Assembly (NCBI GenBank): GCA_027485815.1
Contig: JAIXQE010000207.1
Span: 1-64,000, forward strand
Length of the DNA stretch: 64,000 nt
Direction: 5' to 3'
Source: Opitutaceae bacterium
GTDB lineage: Bacteria; Verrucomicrobiota; Verrucomicrobiia; Opitutales; Opitutaceae
The stretch's first letter is position 1; each line of letters begins with the position of its first letter. The position numbers and the translations under genes are program-made. Positions 18,594 to 27,080 of this stretch are shown here, piece by piece. The notes under the pieces are model-generated. The model did not search any database. It worked only from the letters and a program-made list of their open reading frames with translations, and was not told the origin of the DNA.

Positions 18594-19118
18594 ATGAGCA
18601 ACACCGCACCCGCCGAAGAGCACGCCATCCTGAAGACCAGCTACGGGGAGATCACCCTCGCCTTCTGGTCCGACGTCGCCCCGAAGACCGTGGAGAACTT
18701 CAAGAAGCTCGCCCGCGAGGGCTTCTACGACGGCACCGCCTTCCACCGCATCATCAAGGGCTTCATGATCCAGGGCGGCTGCCCCAACACCAAGGCCGGC
18801 GCCAAGGGGATGCCCGGCACCGGCGGCCCCGGCTACACGATCAAGGCCGAGTTCAACGCCAAGCCGCACGTGCGTGGCGTCATCTCGATGGCCCGCTCCC
18901 AGCACCCGGACTCCGCGGGCTGCCAGTTCTTCATCTGCCACGGCGACGCCCGCTTCCTCGACCGCCAGTACACCGCGTTCGGCCAGGTGGTGAAGGGCGA
19001 CGACGTCCTCGAGCGCCTTGCCACGGTCCCGACCGGCTTCGGCGGCGGCGGCGGGGAGAAGAGCACCCCGGCCGAGCGCATCGCCATCGAGAGCATCCGG
19101 CTTGTCCCCGCGGCCTGA
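18594..19118 (+). CDS. cyclophilin-type peptidyl-prolyl cis-trans isomerase
   Basis: A small single-domain cyclophilin of 174 residues without signal peptide, so probably cytoplasmic. It catalyses proline isomerisation during folding. The active-site Arg motif is in FHRIIKGFMIQGG. It is followed by MARSQHPDSAGCQFFICHGDARFLDRQYTAFGQV, with the conserved Gln-Phe-Phe and the Trp position occupied by Tyr or Arg as in many bacterial forms. A Gly-rich loop (GFGGGGGEKS) near the C-terminus is typical of bacterial members. The ATG at 18594 lies after a C-rich leader lacking a Shine-Dalgarno sequence. A TTGCGC with a 16-base spacer is upstream (18556-18583) but too weak to call. Convergent with the hydrolase gene (32-base gap). 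Confidence 0.92.
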   Translation: MSNTAPAEEHAILKTSYGEITLAFWSDVAPKTVENFKKLAREGFYDGTAFHRIIKGFMIQGGCPNTKAGAKGMPGTGGPGYTIKAEFNAKPHVRGVISMARSQHPDSAGCQFFICHGDARFLDRQYTAFGQVVKGDDVLERLATVPTGFGGGGGEKSTPAERIAIESIRLVPAA

Positions 19119-19150
19119 GGCGACGGGCCCCGGCGAACCCCGGGGCCGAC

Positions 19151-20014
19151 CTAGCGGCCGAAGATTGCCTCGGCCACCTCCGGCGCGGCGAACATCTCCG
19201 CCGCGTCGTGCCCGATGCCCGGCGTCTCGACCTTGCGCCAACCGAAGGTCCAGCCGCGGGTCCGTGCCAGCTCCGCGGCGAACGCATAGCAGGCCCGTCC
19301 CCGCGCCAGGCGGTTGCCGCCCTGGAGCATCGCGGCGGCGCTCTGGTCGAGGTTCGACTCGACCAGGGTGTCGGCGGTGCCGAGATAAAGCGTGAGGGGA
19401 GCCGCCAGGTAACGCCGCACCACGTCGTCGGAACTCAGTTCCGGCGGCAACGCCCCGAAGCCGTAGCCGAAATCCCGTTCCCGGGTCGGGAAGAGGTGCG
19501 AGCCCGGATTCGCCGCGACGATCCGACCGGCCTCCGTCGGCAGGAAGGCGGCGAGCCGGACGAGGAACTGCCCGCCGGCGGAGTGGCCGATCAGGAAGTA
19601 CGGCATCCCGGGCCGACCCTCGTCGGCGCGGATGCGCTCCACCAGCCGGGGCACGGCGGCGTACGTCCAGCGTTCCGCGGGCTGCACCCGCCCGGCCTGG
19701 TCGACCAACCCGCCCCGCTGATAGCGCTCCAGCGGAAAACGCTCCTTGTCGAACCGCGGCGCCACGACGAGCGCCCGGAAGCGCTCCGCGAGGGTAATCG
19801 CGAAATTGCGGTAGTCCTCGGCATTGCGGGCCACCCCGTGGAAGATCACGAACAGGGGCCCGTCCCGGTAGGTGGGCGGGCGGTAGGTGAACACCTCAAT
19901 CACCTCGCCCTGGTGGGTGAATTCCAGGCGGTGGGCGCCAACCTTGAGCGGGGCCGCATCCAGCGGTGCACCCGCGATCACCCCGAGCAGGAACAGCACG
20001 CGTGGAATCCTCAT
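19151..20014 (-). CDS. secreted alpha/beta hydrolase (esterase/PHB-depolymerase-like)
   Basis: A 287-residue protein with a signal peptide (MRIPRVLFLLGVIAGAPLDA), so probably periplasmic or secreted. The alpha/beta-hydrolase fold is indicated by the oxyanion-type VIFHGVARNAEDYRN, the nucleophile elbow LIGHSAGGQFLVRLAAF (Ser in GHSAG) and a C-terminal catalytic-His segment ETPGIGHDAAEMF. The acidic member of the triad is probably in the GTADTLVESNLD segment. This resembles the esterase/polyhydroxybutyrate-depolymerase-type hydrolases annotated in many heterotrophs; the substrate is unknown. I preferred the ATG at 20014 over the track start at 20029 (MSVTKMR...) because it begins the signal peptide; either is possible. 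It is divergent from folA with a 114-base gap containing a TTGCGC element but no strong promoter. Confidence 0.75.
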   Translation of the reverse strand: MRIPRVLFLLGVIAGAPLDAAPLKVGAHRLEFTHQGEVIEVFTYRPPTYRDGPLFVIFHGVARNAEDYRNFAITLAERFRALVVAPRFDKERFPLERYQRGGLVDQAGRVQPAERWTYAAVPRLVERIRADEGRPGMPYFLIGHSAGGQFLVRLAAFLPTEAGRIVAANPGSHLFPTRERDFGYGFGALPPELSSDDVVRRYLAAPLTLYLGTADTLVESNLDQSAAAMLQGGNRLARGRACYAFAAELARTRGWTFGWRKVETPGIGHDAAEMFAAPEVAEAIFGR

Positions 20015-20128
20015 CTTGGTAACCGACAACTACCCAAGCTCCAGCGCAAGTCCCGCGCATCGCGATCGCCGGACGCGCAACCCGCAGCGAAGCTGGCTAC
20101 CCGATCTGCAGGCCTGCACGCTGCTGGA

Positions 20129-20638
20129 ATGCAACGGATCCTCCACCTCGTGGCCGCCATCACTCCCGGGCGCGTGCTGGGCCGCGACGGCGGGTTACCG
20201 TGGCGACACCCCGAGGATCTGGCTCGCCTCGACGCGCTGACGGCGGGCGCCGTGTGCCTGGTCGGCCGTCGCACGCACGAAGCGTGGCGCTCCGTGGACC
20301 GGCACGGGCGCCGCCCCGTGGTGATTTCCGGTTCGGAGCTGCCCCTGCGTTCCCCGGCGCCCCGGGCCGCGAACTTCCCCGCGGCCCTCGCCGTGGCCGA
20401 AGCACTGTCCGGGGATATCTTTGTCTGCGGGGGTAGTCGACCCTACGCCGACGCCCTCGCGCTCGCCGGCCAGCGCCATCTGCGCCTGCACCTGACCCTG
20501 GTGGAGCCGGAGCAGCCGGGGGACGTCCACTTCCCGGCCTGGGACCACCTGCCGTGGCGTCCCTTGCCCGGAATCCGCGCCATGACCCCGGGCCTGACCT
20601 TCCTCACGCTGGACCTGCCGGCCGGGGCGGGCGGCTGA
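20129..20638 (+). CDS. folA: dihydrofolate reductase
   Basis: Reduces dihydrofolate to tetrahydrofolate with NADPH in the cytoplasm. The 169-residue product matches the family in size. The N-terminus ILHLVAAITPGRVLGRDGGLPWRHPEDLARLDALT carries the substrate loop and the acidic catalytic residue in HPEDLARL. The NADPH-binding VCLVGRRTHEAWRSV corresponds to the GRxTxExxG-like segment, and IFVCGGSRPYADAL to the second cofactor motif (GG followed by a Tyr or Ile). LHLTLVEPEQPGDVHFP is the typical DHFR ending. Sequence between motifs is quite diverged, so a riboflavin-type reductase is a distant alternative. The ATG at 20129 starts the domain. The last 35 bases overlap the oppositely oriented carbonic anhydrase gene. 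thyA is not visible in the window. Confidence 0.82.
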   Translation: MQRILHLVAAITPGRVLGRDGGLPWRHPEDLARLDALTAGAVCLVGRRTHEAWRSVDRHGRRPVVISGSELPLRSPAPRAANFPAALAVAEALSGDIFVCGGSRPYADALALAGQRHLRLHLTLVEPEQPGDVHFPAWDHLPWRPLPGIRAMTPGLTFLTLDLPAGAGG

Positions 20639-21158
20639 AACGCGCCGCGTGGGCCGCGGCGACCGCCAGGTACTTCTCCGCCCAGCCGCGCAGGGCGTCC
20701 TGTTCCGCGGAGCTGAGGCTACGGACCACGCGGGCCGGGGACCCGAGCACCATCGAGCCAGGGGGACAGGTGAAGCGCGGCGGCACCAACGCGTTTGCCC
20801 CGACGATGCTGCGCGCGCCGATCGAAGCCCCGTCGAGGAGCGTGGAGCCCATCCCGATCAGGCACTCGTCCTCGACGGTGCAGGCGTGGACGATCGCGCC
20901 GTGCCCGACCGTGCACCAGTTCCCGATGAGGGCGTCGCGGTCGTCCGCGAGGTGCACGACCACGTTGTCCTGCAGGTTGGTGCCGGCGCCGACGCGGATC
21001 CGGGCGATGTCCCCCCGCAGGACCGCCCCGTAGAAGACGCTCGCGCGCTCCCCCAGCTCGACGTCTCCGATCACCGTCGCGTTGGGCGCGACGAAGAGGG
21101 CGGCCGCGACCTGCGGCTCGCGGGCAAGGTGACGTTCCAGCCTCTCCTGCACGGTCAT
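20604..21158 (-). CDS. gamma-class carbonic anhydrase family protein
   Basis: A left-handed beta-helix protein of 184 residues built from hexapeptide repeats; it would form a trimer with zinc or iron between subunits. Characteristic features are ATVIGDVELGERASVFYGAVLRGD, RVGAGTNLQDNVVVHLADDRD with the first metal His, and NWCTVGHGAIVHACTVEDECLIGMGSTLLDGA with the His pair in HGAIVH. VPPRFTCPPGSMVLGSPARVVRSL is the usual end of the helix. All three metal His positions are kept, so catalytic activity is plausible; many close homologues (YrdA/PaaY type) have low or no measured anhydrase activity. The last 35 bases overlap folA on the other strand. Divergent from the nucleoside transporter (65-base gap). 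Confidence 0.88.
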   Translation of the reverse strand: MTVQERLERHLAREPQVAAALFVAPNATVIGDVELGERASVFYGAVLRGDIARIRVGAGTNLQDNVVVHLADDRDALIGNWCTVGHGAIVHACTVEDECLIGMGSTLLDGASIGARSIVGANALVPPRFTCPPGSMVLGSPARVVRSLSSAEQDALRGWAEKYLAVAAAHAARFSRPPRPAGPA

Positions 21159-21223
21159 CGCAGGAAGTTCTCGCCGGCGCGCCCCCGGGGCGCAAGCTCC
21201 CTCCCAACCCCGCCCTCGCGCTC

Positions 21224-22552
21224 ATGGACGTCCTCCTCAACCTCCTCCGCGGCCTCTTCGGCATGGCCGTGCTGCTGTCGGTGATCTATCTGCTCAGCGA
21301 GAACCGGCGGGCCATCAGCTGGCGCACCGTGGGGATGGCGATCGTGCTGCAGTTCACCTTCGCCGCGCTGGTGCTGTACTTCAGCCCGGCGCGCGCCGCG
21401 ATCGAGTGGGTCGGGGCCCGCTTCATCGACCTGCTCGCCTTCACCAACGCCGGCGTCTCCCTGCTCTTCGGCTCCCTCGCCGACAAGTCGAAGCACGGGG
21501 TGGTCTTCGCGGTGATGATCCTGCCTTCGATCATCTTCTTCTCCGCCCTCTCCTCGCTGCTCTACTACCTCGGGATCCTGCAGCGGGTCGTCTATGCCTT
21601 CGCTTGGGTGATGTCGAAGACGCTGCGCCTCTCGGGCGCCGAGACCCTCAGCGCCTCCGCGAACATCTTCCTCGGCCAGACCGAGGCGCCCTTCCTCGTG
21701 AAGCCGTACCTCGCCGGGATGACCCGCTCCGAGATGCTCACGATCATGGTGGGCGGGATGGCCACCATCGCCGGTGCCGTCATGATGGCGTACATCGCCT
21801 TCCTCGGCGGCGACGACCCGAAGCAGCAGATGCTCTTCGCGACCCACCTCATCACCGCCTCGGTCATCAACGCCCCCGCCGGGCTGATGATCGCGAAGAT
21901 GCTCGTGCCGCAGACGGAGCCCGTGGACCACAAGCTGGCCATCTCCAAGGAGAAGCTGGGCTGCAACGCCGTCGACGCCGTCTGCCTCGGGACCACCGAG
22001 GGCCTGAAGCTTGCGGTCAACGTCGGCGCGATGCTGATCGCCTTCACCGCGCTGGTGACGATGGTCAACGCGATCCTCGGCTGGATCGGCACCCCGGGTA
22101 CCCTCCTCCTCGGCGAGACGCGGTTCTCGTACCCAGGCCTCAACGCGTGGGTGAACAGCGTCACGGGCGGCGCCTTCCCCGGCTTCTCCCTGGAATTCCT
22201 GTTCGGCGTACTCTACGCCCCGGTGGCCTGGCTGATCGGCATCGACCACGGGCAACTCCTGCAGTCGGGGGCGCTGCTCGGCACGCGCACGGTCCTGAAC
22301 GAGTTCATCGCCTTCCAGCAACTGGGCGCGCTGAAGGCTTCCGGCGCCTTCCCGGATCCGCGGTCGGCGATCATCCTCACCTACGCGATGTGCGGTTTCG
22401 CCAACATCGTCTCCATCGGCATCCAGATCGGCGGCATCGGGGCCCTCGCCCCGGAGCAACGCACCAACCTCGCCCAGCTCGGAGTCCGCGCGATGATTGG
22501 CGGGACCGTGGCCTGTTACCTCTCCGCCTGCGTCGCCAGCATCTTGGTCTGA
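21224..22552 (+). CDS. concentrative nucleoside transporter (NupC/CNT family)
   Basis: An inner-membrane symporter that imports nucleosides using a proton or sodium gradient. The 442-residue product has the length and hydrophobic pattern of CNT proteins, with about eight main segments plus re-entrant hairpins. Family motifs visible are VFAVMILPSIIFFSALSSLLYYLGILQ, the ligand-binding GAETLSASANIFLGQTEAPFLVKPYL, MTRSEMLTIMVGGMATIAGAVM, and LTYAMCGFANIVSIGIQIGGIGALAPEQR near the C-terminus. The Gln-Thr-Glu of GQTEAP and the Asn of CGFAN contact the nucleoside in structurally studied members. The start ATG at 21224 begins MDVLLNLLRGLFG. No nucleoside-salvage gene adjoins. The ion specificity cannot be read from sequence by eye. 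Confidence 0.9.
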   Translation: MDVLLNLLRGLFGMAVLLSVIYLLSENRRAISWRTVGMAIVLQFTFAALVLYFSPARAAIEWVGARFIDLLAFTNAGVSLLFGSLADKSKHGVVFAVMILPSIIFFSALSSLLYYLGILQRVVYAFAWVMSKTLRLSGAETLSASANIFLGQTEAPFLVKPYLAGMTRSEMLTIMVGGMATIAGAVMMAYIAFLGGDDPKQQMLFATHLITASVINAPAGLMIAKMLVPQTEPVDHKLAISKEKLGCNAVDAVCLGTTEGLKLAVNVGAMLIAFTALVTMVNAILGWIGTPGTLLLGETRFSYPGLNAWVNSVTGGAFPGFSLEFLFGVLYAPVAWLIGIDHGQLLQSGALLGTRTVLNEFIAFQQLGALKASGAFPDPRSAIILTYAMCGFANIVSIGIQIGGIGALAPEQRTNLAQLGVRAMIGGTVACYLSACVASILV

Positions 22553-22659
22553 CGGCGTCCAAGGGCCGGCTCCCGCCGGGAATGCGCTTGCCCCCGCCGG
22601 GCTAAACTGCGGCTTTCGACGCGGCCCAGCGGCCCCCTTCCGCGGGCACCCCAACCGCC

Positions 22660-25647
22660 ATGACCGCCGTGCCTCGCCTTGTCCTGTTCCTGTTGCTCGG
22701 CCTTGCCGCCGCCGTTCGCCCGGCCGCCGCGCAGGCCACCCTCACGGGTACCGTCACCAACTCCGCCACCGGTGCCGTCCTCGAGGGCGCCCGGGTGCAG
22801 CTCAAGGGGTCCACCCTCGAGACGACCACCGACAACCTGGGCGCGTACCGCCTCGAGGGTCTGCCCGCCGGGGAGGTGGTGGTACTCGTCACGTACACCG
22901 GACTCTCCCCCGCGGAGGGGGCGGCCACGCTGGGCGCCTCCGGCGTGGTCCGGCGCGACGTCGGCCTGACCGCCGAGATCTACCGGATGAGCCGCTTCGT
23001 CGTGGGCAGCGAACGCGAGGGTAACGCCAAGGCCATCACGCTGCAGCGGATCTCCGACGGCGTGAAGAACGTGGTCTCCGCCGACGCCTTCGGCGCCCTT
23101 GCGGGAAACCCGGCCGACCTCGCCGCCCGCCTCCCCGGGATCGAGGGTGAGTCGGTCGGGGGCGACAACCGCTACCTGCGCATCCGCGGCCTCAGCCAGA
23201 ACCTCAGCACGATCACCCAGGACGGGAACCGCCTCGCCGACGCCGGCTCGGCCGGCTCCACCCGCGAGTTCCAGTTCCAGACCGTCAGCGCCGACTCGAT
23301 CGAGCGGATCGAGGTCACGAAGTCGCCGACGCCGGACATGGACGGCGACTCGATCGGCGGGGCGGTGAACCTCGTCACCAAGAGCGCGTTCGACAGCTCA
23401 CCCGAGCGGCGCATCCGCGGCTCGCTCGGTGCGATCTGGCGCGCCCGCGATCCCCGGGACCGGCCGCGCACCGGAGCCTCGCTCTCCTACTCCGAGGTGT
23501 TCGGCGGGCGCATCGGCGTTTCCGTGAACCTCGCCTACCGGCCTCACGGCTCGATCATCGACGTCTCCAGCCAGGCCCACCAGCAACTGCCGAACGACGT
23601 CGCCGGCCCCGCCTACACCTACCAGTACCAGATCCAGGACTTCAACAACGTCCGCACCCGTTCCGGCGCGGGCGTGAAGCTCGATTACAAGCTGACGGAC
23701 CAGGCGCGGCTCTTCGCCAACTGGCAGTACGCCAAGCACACCGAGCACACCAGCAACAGCCAGGTCACCTGGCAGACGAATCAGGCCGTCGCCACCCGCG
23801 ACGCCGCCGGCGCGCTCACGGGCACGGGCGGCATCATCCCGGGCTACACCGATGACGAGACCCGCGTCCGCGGCGTCGCGGCCAGCACGGTCGCGATCGC
23901 CTCGCTCGCCAACTACAAGCTCGGCGCGACCAACTCGCTCAACCTCGGCGGGGTGCACCGCCACCCGGGCTGGAACCTCGAGTATGACGTCTACGCCTCC
24001 CAGTCGAAGGCCGACTACCCGGGCAACAACACCTTCACCTACACGGCCCGCAACGTCGGCTTCACCCTGCGGCGCAACCACCGGCTCTTCCCGGACGTCC
24101 AGCAGACCGAGGGGGCCGACTGGACGAAGCTGGAGAGCTACACCGACAACCTCTACTCCAGCGCGCGGATGGTCGGCTGGGATGCCTACCAAGGCGCGGC
24201 GGTAAACTACCGCCGAAGCTTCACCGCGCCGGTCCCGGCCTACCTCAAGGCGGGCCTCCGCTGGCGCCGGCAGACGCGCAACCTCGACAACACGCCCTAC
24301 AACACCGTGTACGTCGGTCCGGACGGCGTGATGGGTCCGAACCCGGCGACCGGCCGCAACGACGACAACCTCGCGCAGTTCGGCCTCGCCAACCGGCCTT
24401 TCCCGGACACGGAGCTGGGACGCTACGGGGCGGTCCCGCTTCCGGCGTTCCAGGCCGACGGGCGCGCGTTCAACCTCGACCGGGCCATCGCCGCCAACCC
24501 GACCCACTTCCGGCGCCAGCTCGCGACCGACCTGCAGACCGAACTCACCGGCAACCAGCAGTTCGAGGAACAGATCCGCGCCGCCTACCTGATGGGCAAC
24601 CTGCGCTTGGGGCAGTTCTCGGTCCTCGGCGGCGTCCGCGTGGAGTTCACGGAAACGGACGGCGAGGGTGCACTGCAGGTCATCACGCCCGAGGAGCGCG
24701 CGCGCCGCACCGCCTGGGGCACCGCGCCACTGACGGATGCGGAAACCACCCGCCGCGTGCGGGAGGAGTTCGGTCGTCGGCAGACCCGCTCCGGCGATTA
24801 CCAGAGCGTCTTCCCCGGAGTCCACCTGCGCTACCAGTTCACGCCCAACCTGCTCACGCGACTCAGCTATTCCACCAGCATCGGTCGTCCCAACGTCGGC
24901 CAGCTTATCCCGCGGACCACCGTCAACTACGAGAACCAGACGGTCTCCACCAGCAATCCGGGCCTCTTGCCGCAGACGGCGGACAACTTCGACCTCACGA
25001 CGGAGCTCTACTTCGAGCCCGCGGGCATGCTGACGGTCGGCGTCTTCCTGAAGGAGATCAAAAAGTTCATCTACACCGCCGGCGGCACGACGATCGCCTC
25101 GGGCACCGACAACGGCTTCGGCGGCGAGTACGCGGGTTACGCGCTGACCACGCAGTACAACGGCGGCTTCGCGAAGGTGAAGGGCATCGAGATCGGCTAC
25201 AATCAGCAGTTCACCTTCCTGCCGGGCTGGATGAGTGGCTTAGGCGCCTACGCCAACGTCACGCGGATGCAGGCGGAGGGAAACTACGGCACGGGCAGCG
25301 CCATCGCCCTCGCGCCCAACCCGCGCGTCGCCGGCTTCAATCCGTTCATCGCCAACGTCGGCGTCTCCTACATCCGCCGCCAGCTCAACCTTCGCGTGCA
25401 GTACAGCTACCTCGGCCGCTACCTCGTCGGATTCAACGCCAACGAGTCGCGCGCCACCTACGCGGCCGCGCGGCCGACGGTCGACGTCAAGACGCTCTAC
25501 AACCTCACGCGGAACTACAGCGTCTACCTCGACATCACGAACGTGCTGATGAACCCGGACCGGGAACGCCAGTTCGGCTACGGGCGGCCGCAGGTCACGC
25601 ACCTGATGGTGCCCCAGGTGTTCTTCGGCGTGAACGGACGCTGGTGA
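22660..25647 (+). CDS. TonB-dependent receptor with N-terminal carboxypeptidase-regulatory-like domain
   Basis: An outer-membrane uptake receptor of 995 residues and the first gene of the sulfatase operon. After a signal peptide (about 1-25) comes a CarboxypepD_reg-like beta-sandwich (about 27-105, ATLTGTVTNSATGAVLEGARVQLKG and YRLEGLPAGEVVVLVTYTG), which is common in glycan receptors of the SusC type and in Opitutaceae. The plug domain follows (about 115-245, ERISDGVKNVVSADAFGALAG-type start, RIRGLSQNLSTITQDG and IERIEVTKSPTPDMDGDSIGGAVNLVTK), then a barrel ending VPQVFFGVNGRW. The plug wording is that of the 'TonB receptor with LPXTG-like PTPDMDGDSIGG' oligosaccharide group. The stop codon overlaps the sulfatase GTG by four bases, which ties its ligand to sulfatase action. 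The leader upstream has no Shine-Dalgarno sequence. Confidence 0.92.
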   Translation: MTAVPRLVLFLLLGLAAAVRPAAAQATLTGTVTNSATGAVLEGARVQLKGSTLETTTDNLGAYRLEGLPAGEVVVLVTYTGLSPAEGAATLGASGVVRRDVGLTAEIYRMSRFVVGSEREGNAKAITLQRISDGVKNVVSADAFGALAGNPADLAARLPGIEGESVGGDNRYLRIRGLSQNLSTITQDGNRLADAGSAGSTREFQFQTVSADSIERIEVTKSPTPDMDGDSIGGAVNLVTKSAFDSSPERRIRGSLGAIWRARDPRDRPRTGASLSYSEVFGGRIGVSVNLAYRPHGSIIDVSSQAHQQLPNDVAGPAYTYQYQIQDFNNVRTRSGAGVKLDYKLTDQARLFANWQYAKHTEHTSNSQVTWQTNQAVATRDAAGALTGTGGIIPGYTDDETRVRGVAASTVAIASLANYKLGATNSLNLGGVHRHPGWNLEYDVYASQSKADYPGNNTFTYTARNVGFTLRRNHRLFPDVQQTEGADWTKLESYTDNLYSSARMVGWDAYQGAAVNYRRSFTAPVPAYLKAGLRWRRQTRNLDNTPYNTVYVGPDGVMGPNPATGRNDDNLAQFGLANRPFPDTELGRYGAVPLPAFQADGRAFNLDRAIAANPTHFRRQLATDLQTELTGNQQFEEQIRAAYLMGNLRLGQFSVLGGVRVEFTETDGEGALQVITPEERARRTAWGTAPLTDAETTRRVREEFGRRQTRSGDYQSVFPGVHLRYQFTPNLLTRLSYSTSIGRPNVGQLIPRTTVNYENQTVSTSNPGLLPQTADNFDLTTELYFEPAGMLTVGVFLKEIKKFIYTAGGTTIASGTDNGFGGEYAGYALTTQYNGGFAKVKGIEIGYNQQFTFLPGWMSGLGAYANVTRMQAEGNYGTGSAIALAPNPRVAGFNPFIANVGVSYIRRQLNLRVQYSYLGRYLVGFNANESRATYAAARPTVDVKTLYNLTRNYSVYLDITNVLMNPDRERQFGYGRPQVTHLMVPQVFFGVNGRW

Positions 25648-27080
25648 AGCCGGCACGACGGGTCTGCTGGTGGGCGGCCTGGCTCGGGGTGGCCTACGCG
25701 GTCCCGGCGACCGGCGCCGCTCCGGTGCCGGCGCCGAACGTCCTGCTGATCGTGGCCGACGACCTGCGGTCCGACGTGCCCGGATTCGCCGGGGGCCGCG
25801 AGGCGCGCACGCCCCACCTCGACGCCCTGGCCCGCGGCGGCACCGTGTTCACCCGCGCAGCGTGCAGCTATCCCATCTGCCACGTGAGCCGGTCGGAGCT
25901 CCTCTCCGGCCAACTCGCGCTCGGCCGGCCCGGACCGGGTGCCCCGGGCGGTCCCGTCGCCTTCGACCCGGCCACGCCGCTGCTCCCGACGCTGCTCGCC
26001 CGCGCCGGCTGGCACACGGTGCACGCCGGCAAATGGCACGTCTCCGGCACGCCCGCGCAGCGCGGCTTCCGCGAGACGGCCGGAATTTTCAGCGGCGGGG
26101 GCGGGGCGGGGAAACCCGGCTCCGTCGAGCGCACGCCCACCGGCCGCGAGGTGACCGGCTACCGCGGCTGGACCTTCAAGGATGAGGCGGGGCACGCCCG
26201 ACCGGAACTCGGGGTGGGCCTGACCCCGGAGACCGACCGCATCATCACCAGCCGGGCGGCGGAGGTGCTCCGCCGGCCGCGGGACCGTCCCTTTTTCCTG
26301 CAGGTTAACCTCACCGCGCCGCACGACCCGCTGCTCGAGCCGCCGGGGAGTCACCGCGGCCCGGAACCGGAGCTCCCGGCGAACTTCCGGCCGGCGCCCG
26401 CGTTCGAGACCGGGAACACGGGGGGGCGCGACGAGCGCATCGTCCCCGCCCCGCGGACCGCCGCGGCCGTGCGCGCCGAACGCGAGCTCTACTTCCGGCT
26501 CGTCGCGGAAGTGGATCGCAACGTGGGCGAACTGCTCGCGGCGCTCAGCGCCGCCGGGCTCCGCGAAAGGACGCTGGTCCTCTTCACCAGCGACAACGGG
26601 CTCGCCCTCGGCAGCCACGGACTGATGGGCAAGCAGAACCAGTACGAACACTCGTTCAACGTGCCCCTGGTGCTCGCCGGCCCGGGGATTCCCGCCGGTC
26701 GCCGGCTCGCCGCCCAATGCTACCTGCGCGACCTGTACCCCACCCTCTGCGACCTGCTCGGACTTCCCCTCCCGGCCGCCCTCGACGGCCGCAGCCTCGC
26801 GCCCGTGCTCCGCGGCGAACGGACGGAAGTCCACGAGGCCGTCTTCGGCTATTTCACCGACACGCAGCGGATGATCCGCACGAGCGACGGCTGGAAACTG
26901 ATCTGGTACCCGGCGCTCCAGCGGACGGAGCTGTTCCAGCTCCCCGAGGATCCGCACGAGCTGCGCGACCTTGCCGCCGAGCCGGCCCACGCCGCCCGTC
27001 TCACCGATCTCCGTGCGCGCCTCGCCGCCTGGCAACACGACCATCGCGATGCCGCGGCGCCCGCCGTTGCCCACCCGTGA
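25644..27080 (+). CDS. sulfatase (iduronate-2-sulfatase-like), atypical active-site motif
   Basis: An exported S1-family sulfatase of 478 residues (signal peptide about 1-25), expected to act in the periplasm on a sulfated sugar imported by the coupled TonB receptor. The N-terminal metal motif is NVLLIVADDLRSD, and the second half has LFTSDNGLALGSHGLMGKQNQYEHSFNVPL with metal Asp/Asn, His and Lys. The formylglycine site reads CSYPICHVSRSELLSG. C79-H-V-S-R83 replaces the usual C-x-P/A-x-R, so Pro is Val. C79 and R83 remain. Whether C79 is still converted to formylglycine is uncertain. The start is GTG at 25644, overlapping the receptor stop as GTGA. The stop TGA shares one base with the next ATG. 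Architecture resembles iduronate-2-sulfatase-like S1_7-type proteins; the substrate is unproven. Confidence 0.86.
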   Translation: MKPARRVCWWAAWLGVAYAVPATGAAPVPAPNVLLIVADDLRSDVPGFAGGREARTPHLDALARGGTVFTRAACSYPICHVSRSELLSGQLALGRPGPGAPGGPVAFDPATPLLPTLLARAGWHTVHAGKWHVSGTPAQRGFRETAGIFSGGGGAGKPGSVERTPTGREVTGYRGWTFKDEAGHARPELGVGLTPETDRIITSRAAEVLRRPRDRPFFLQVNLTAPHDPLLEPPGSHRGPEPELPANFRPAPAFETGNTGGRDERIVPAPRTAAAVRAERELYFRLVAEVDRNVGELLAALSAAGLRERTLVLFTSDNGLALGSHGLMGKQNQYEHSFNVPLVLAGPGIPAGRRLAAQCYLRDLYPTLCDLLGLPLPAALDGRSLAPVLRGERTEVHEAVFGYFTDTQRMIRTSDGWKLIWYPALQRTELFQLPEDPHELRDLAAEPAHAARLTDLRARLAAWQHDHRDAAAPAVAHP

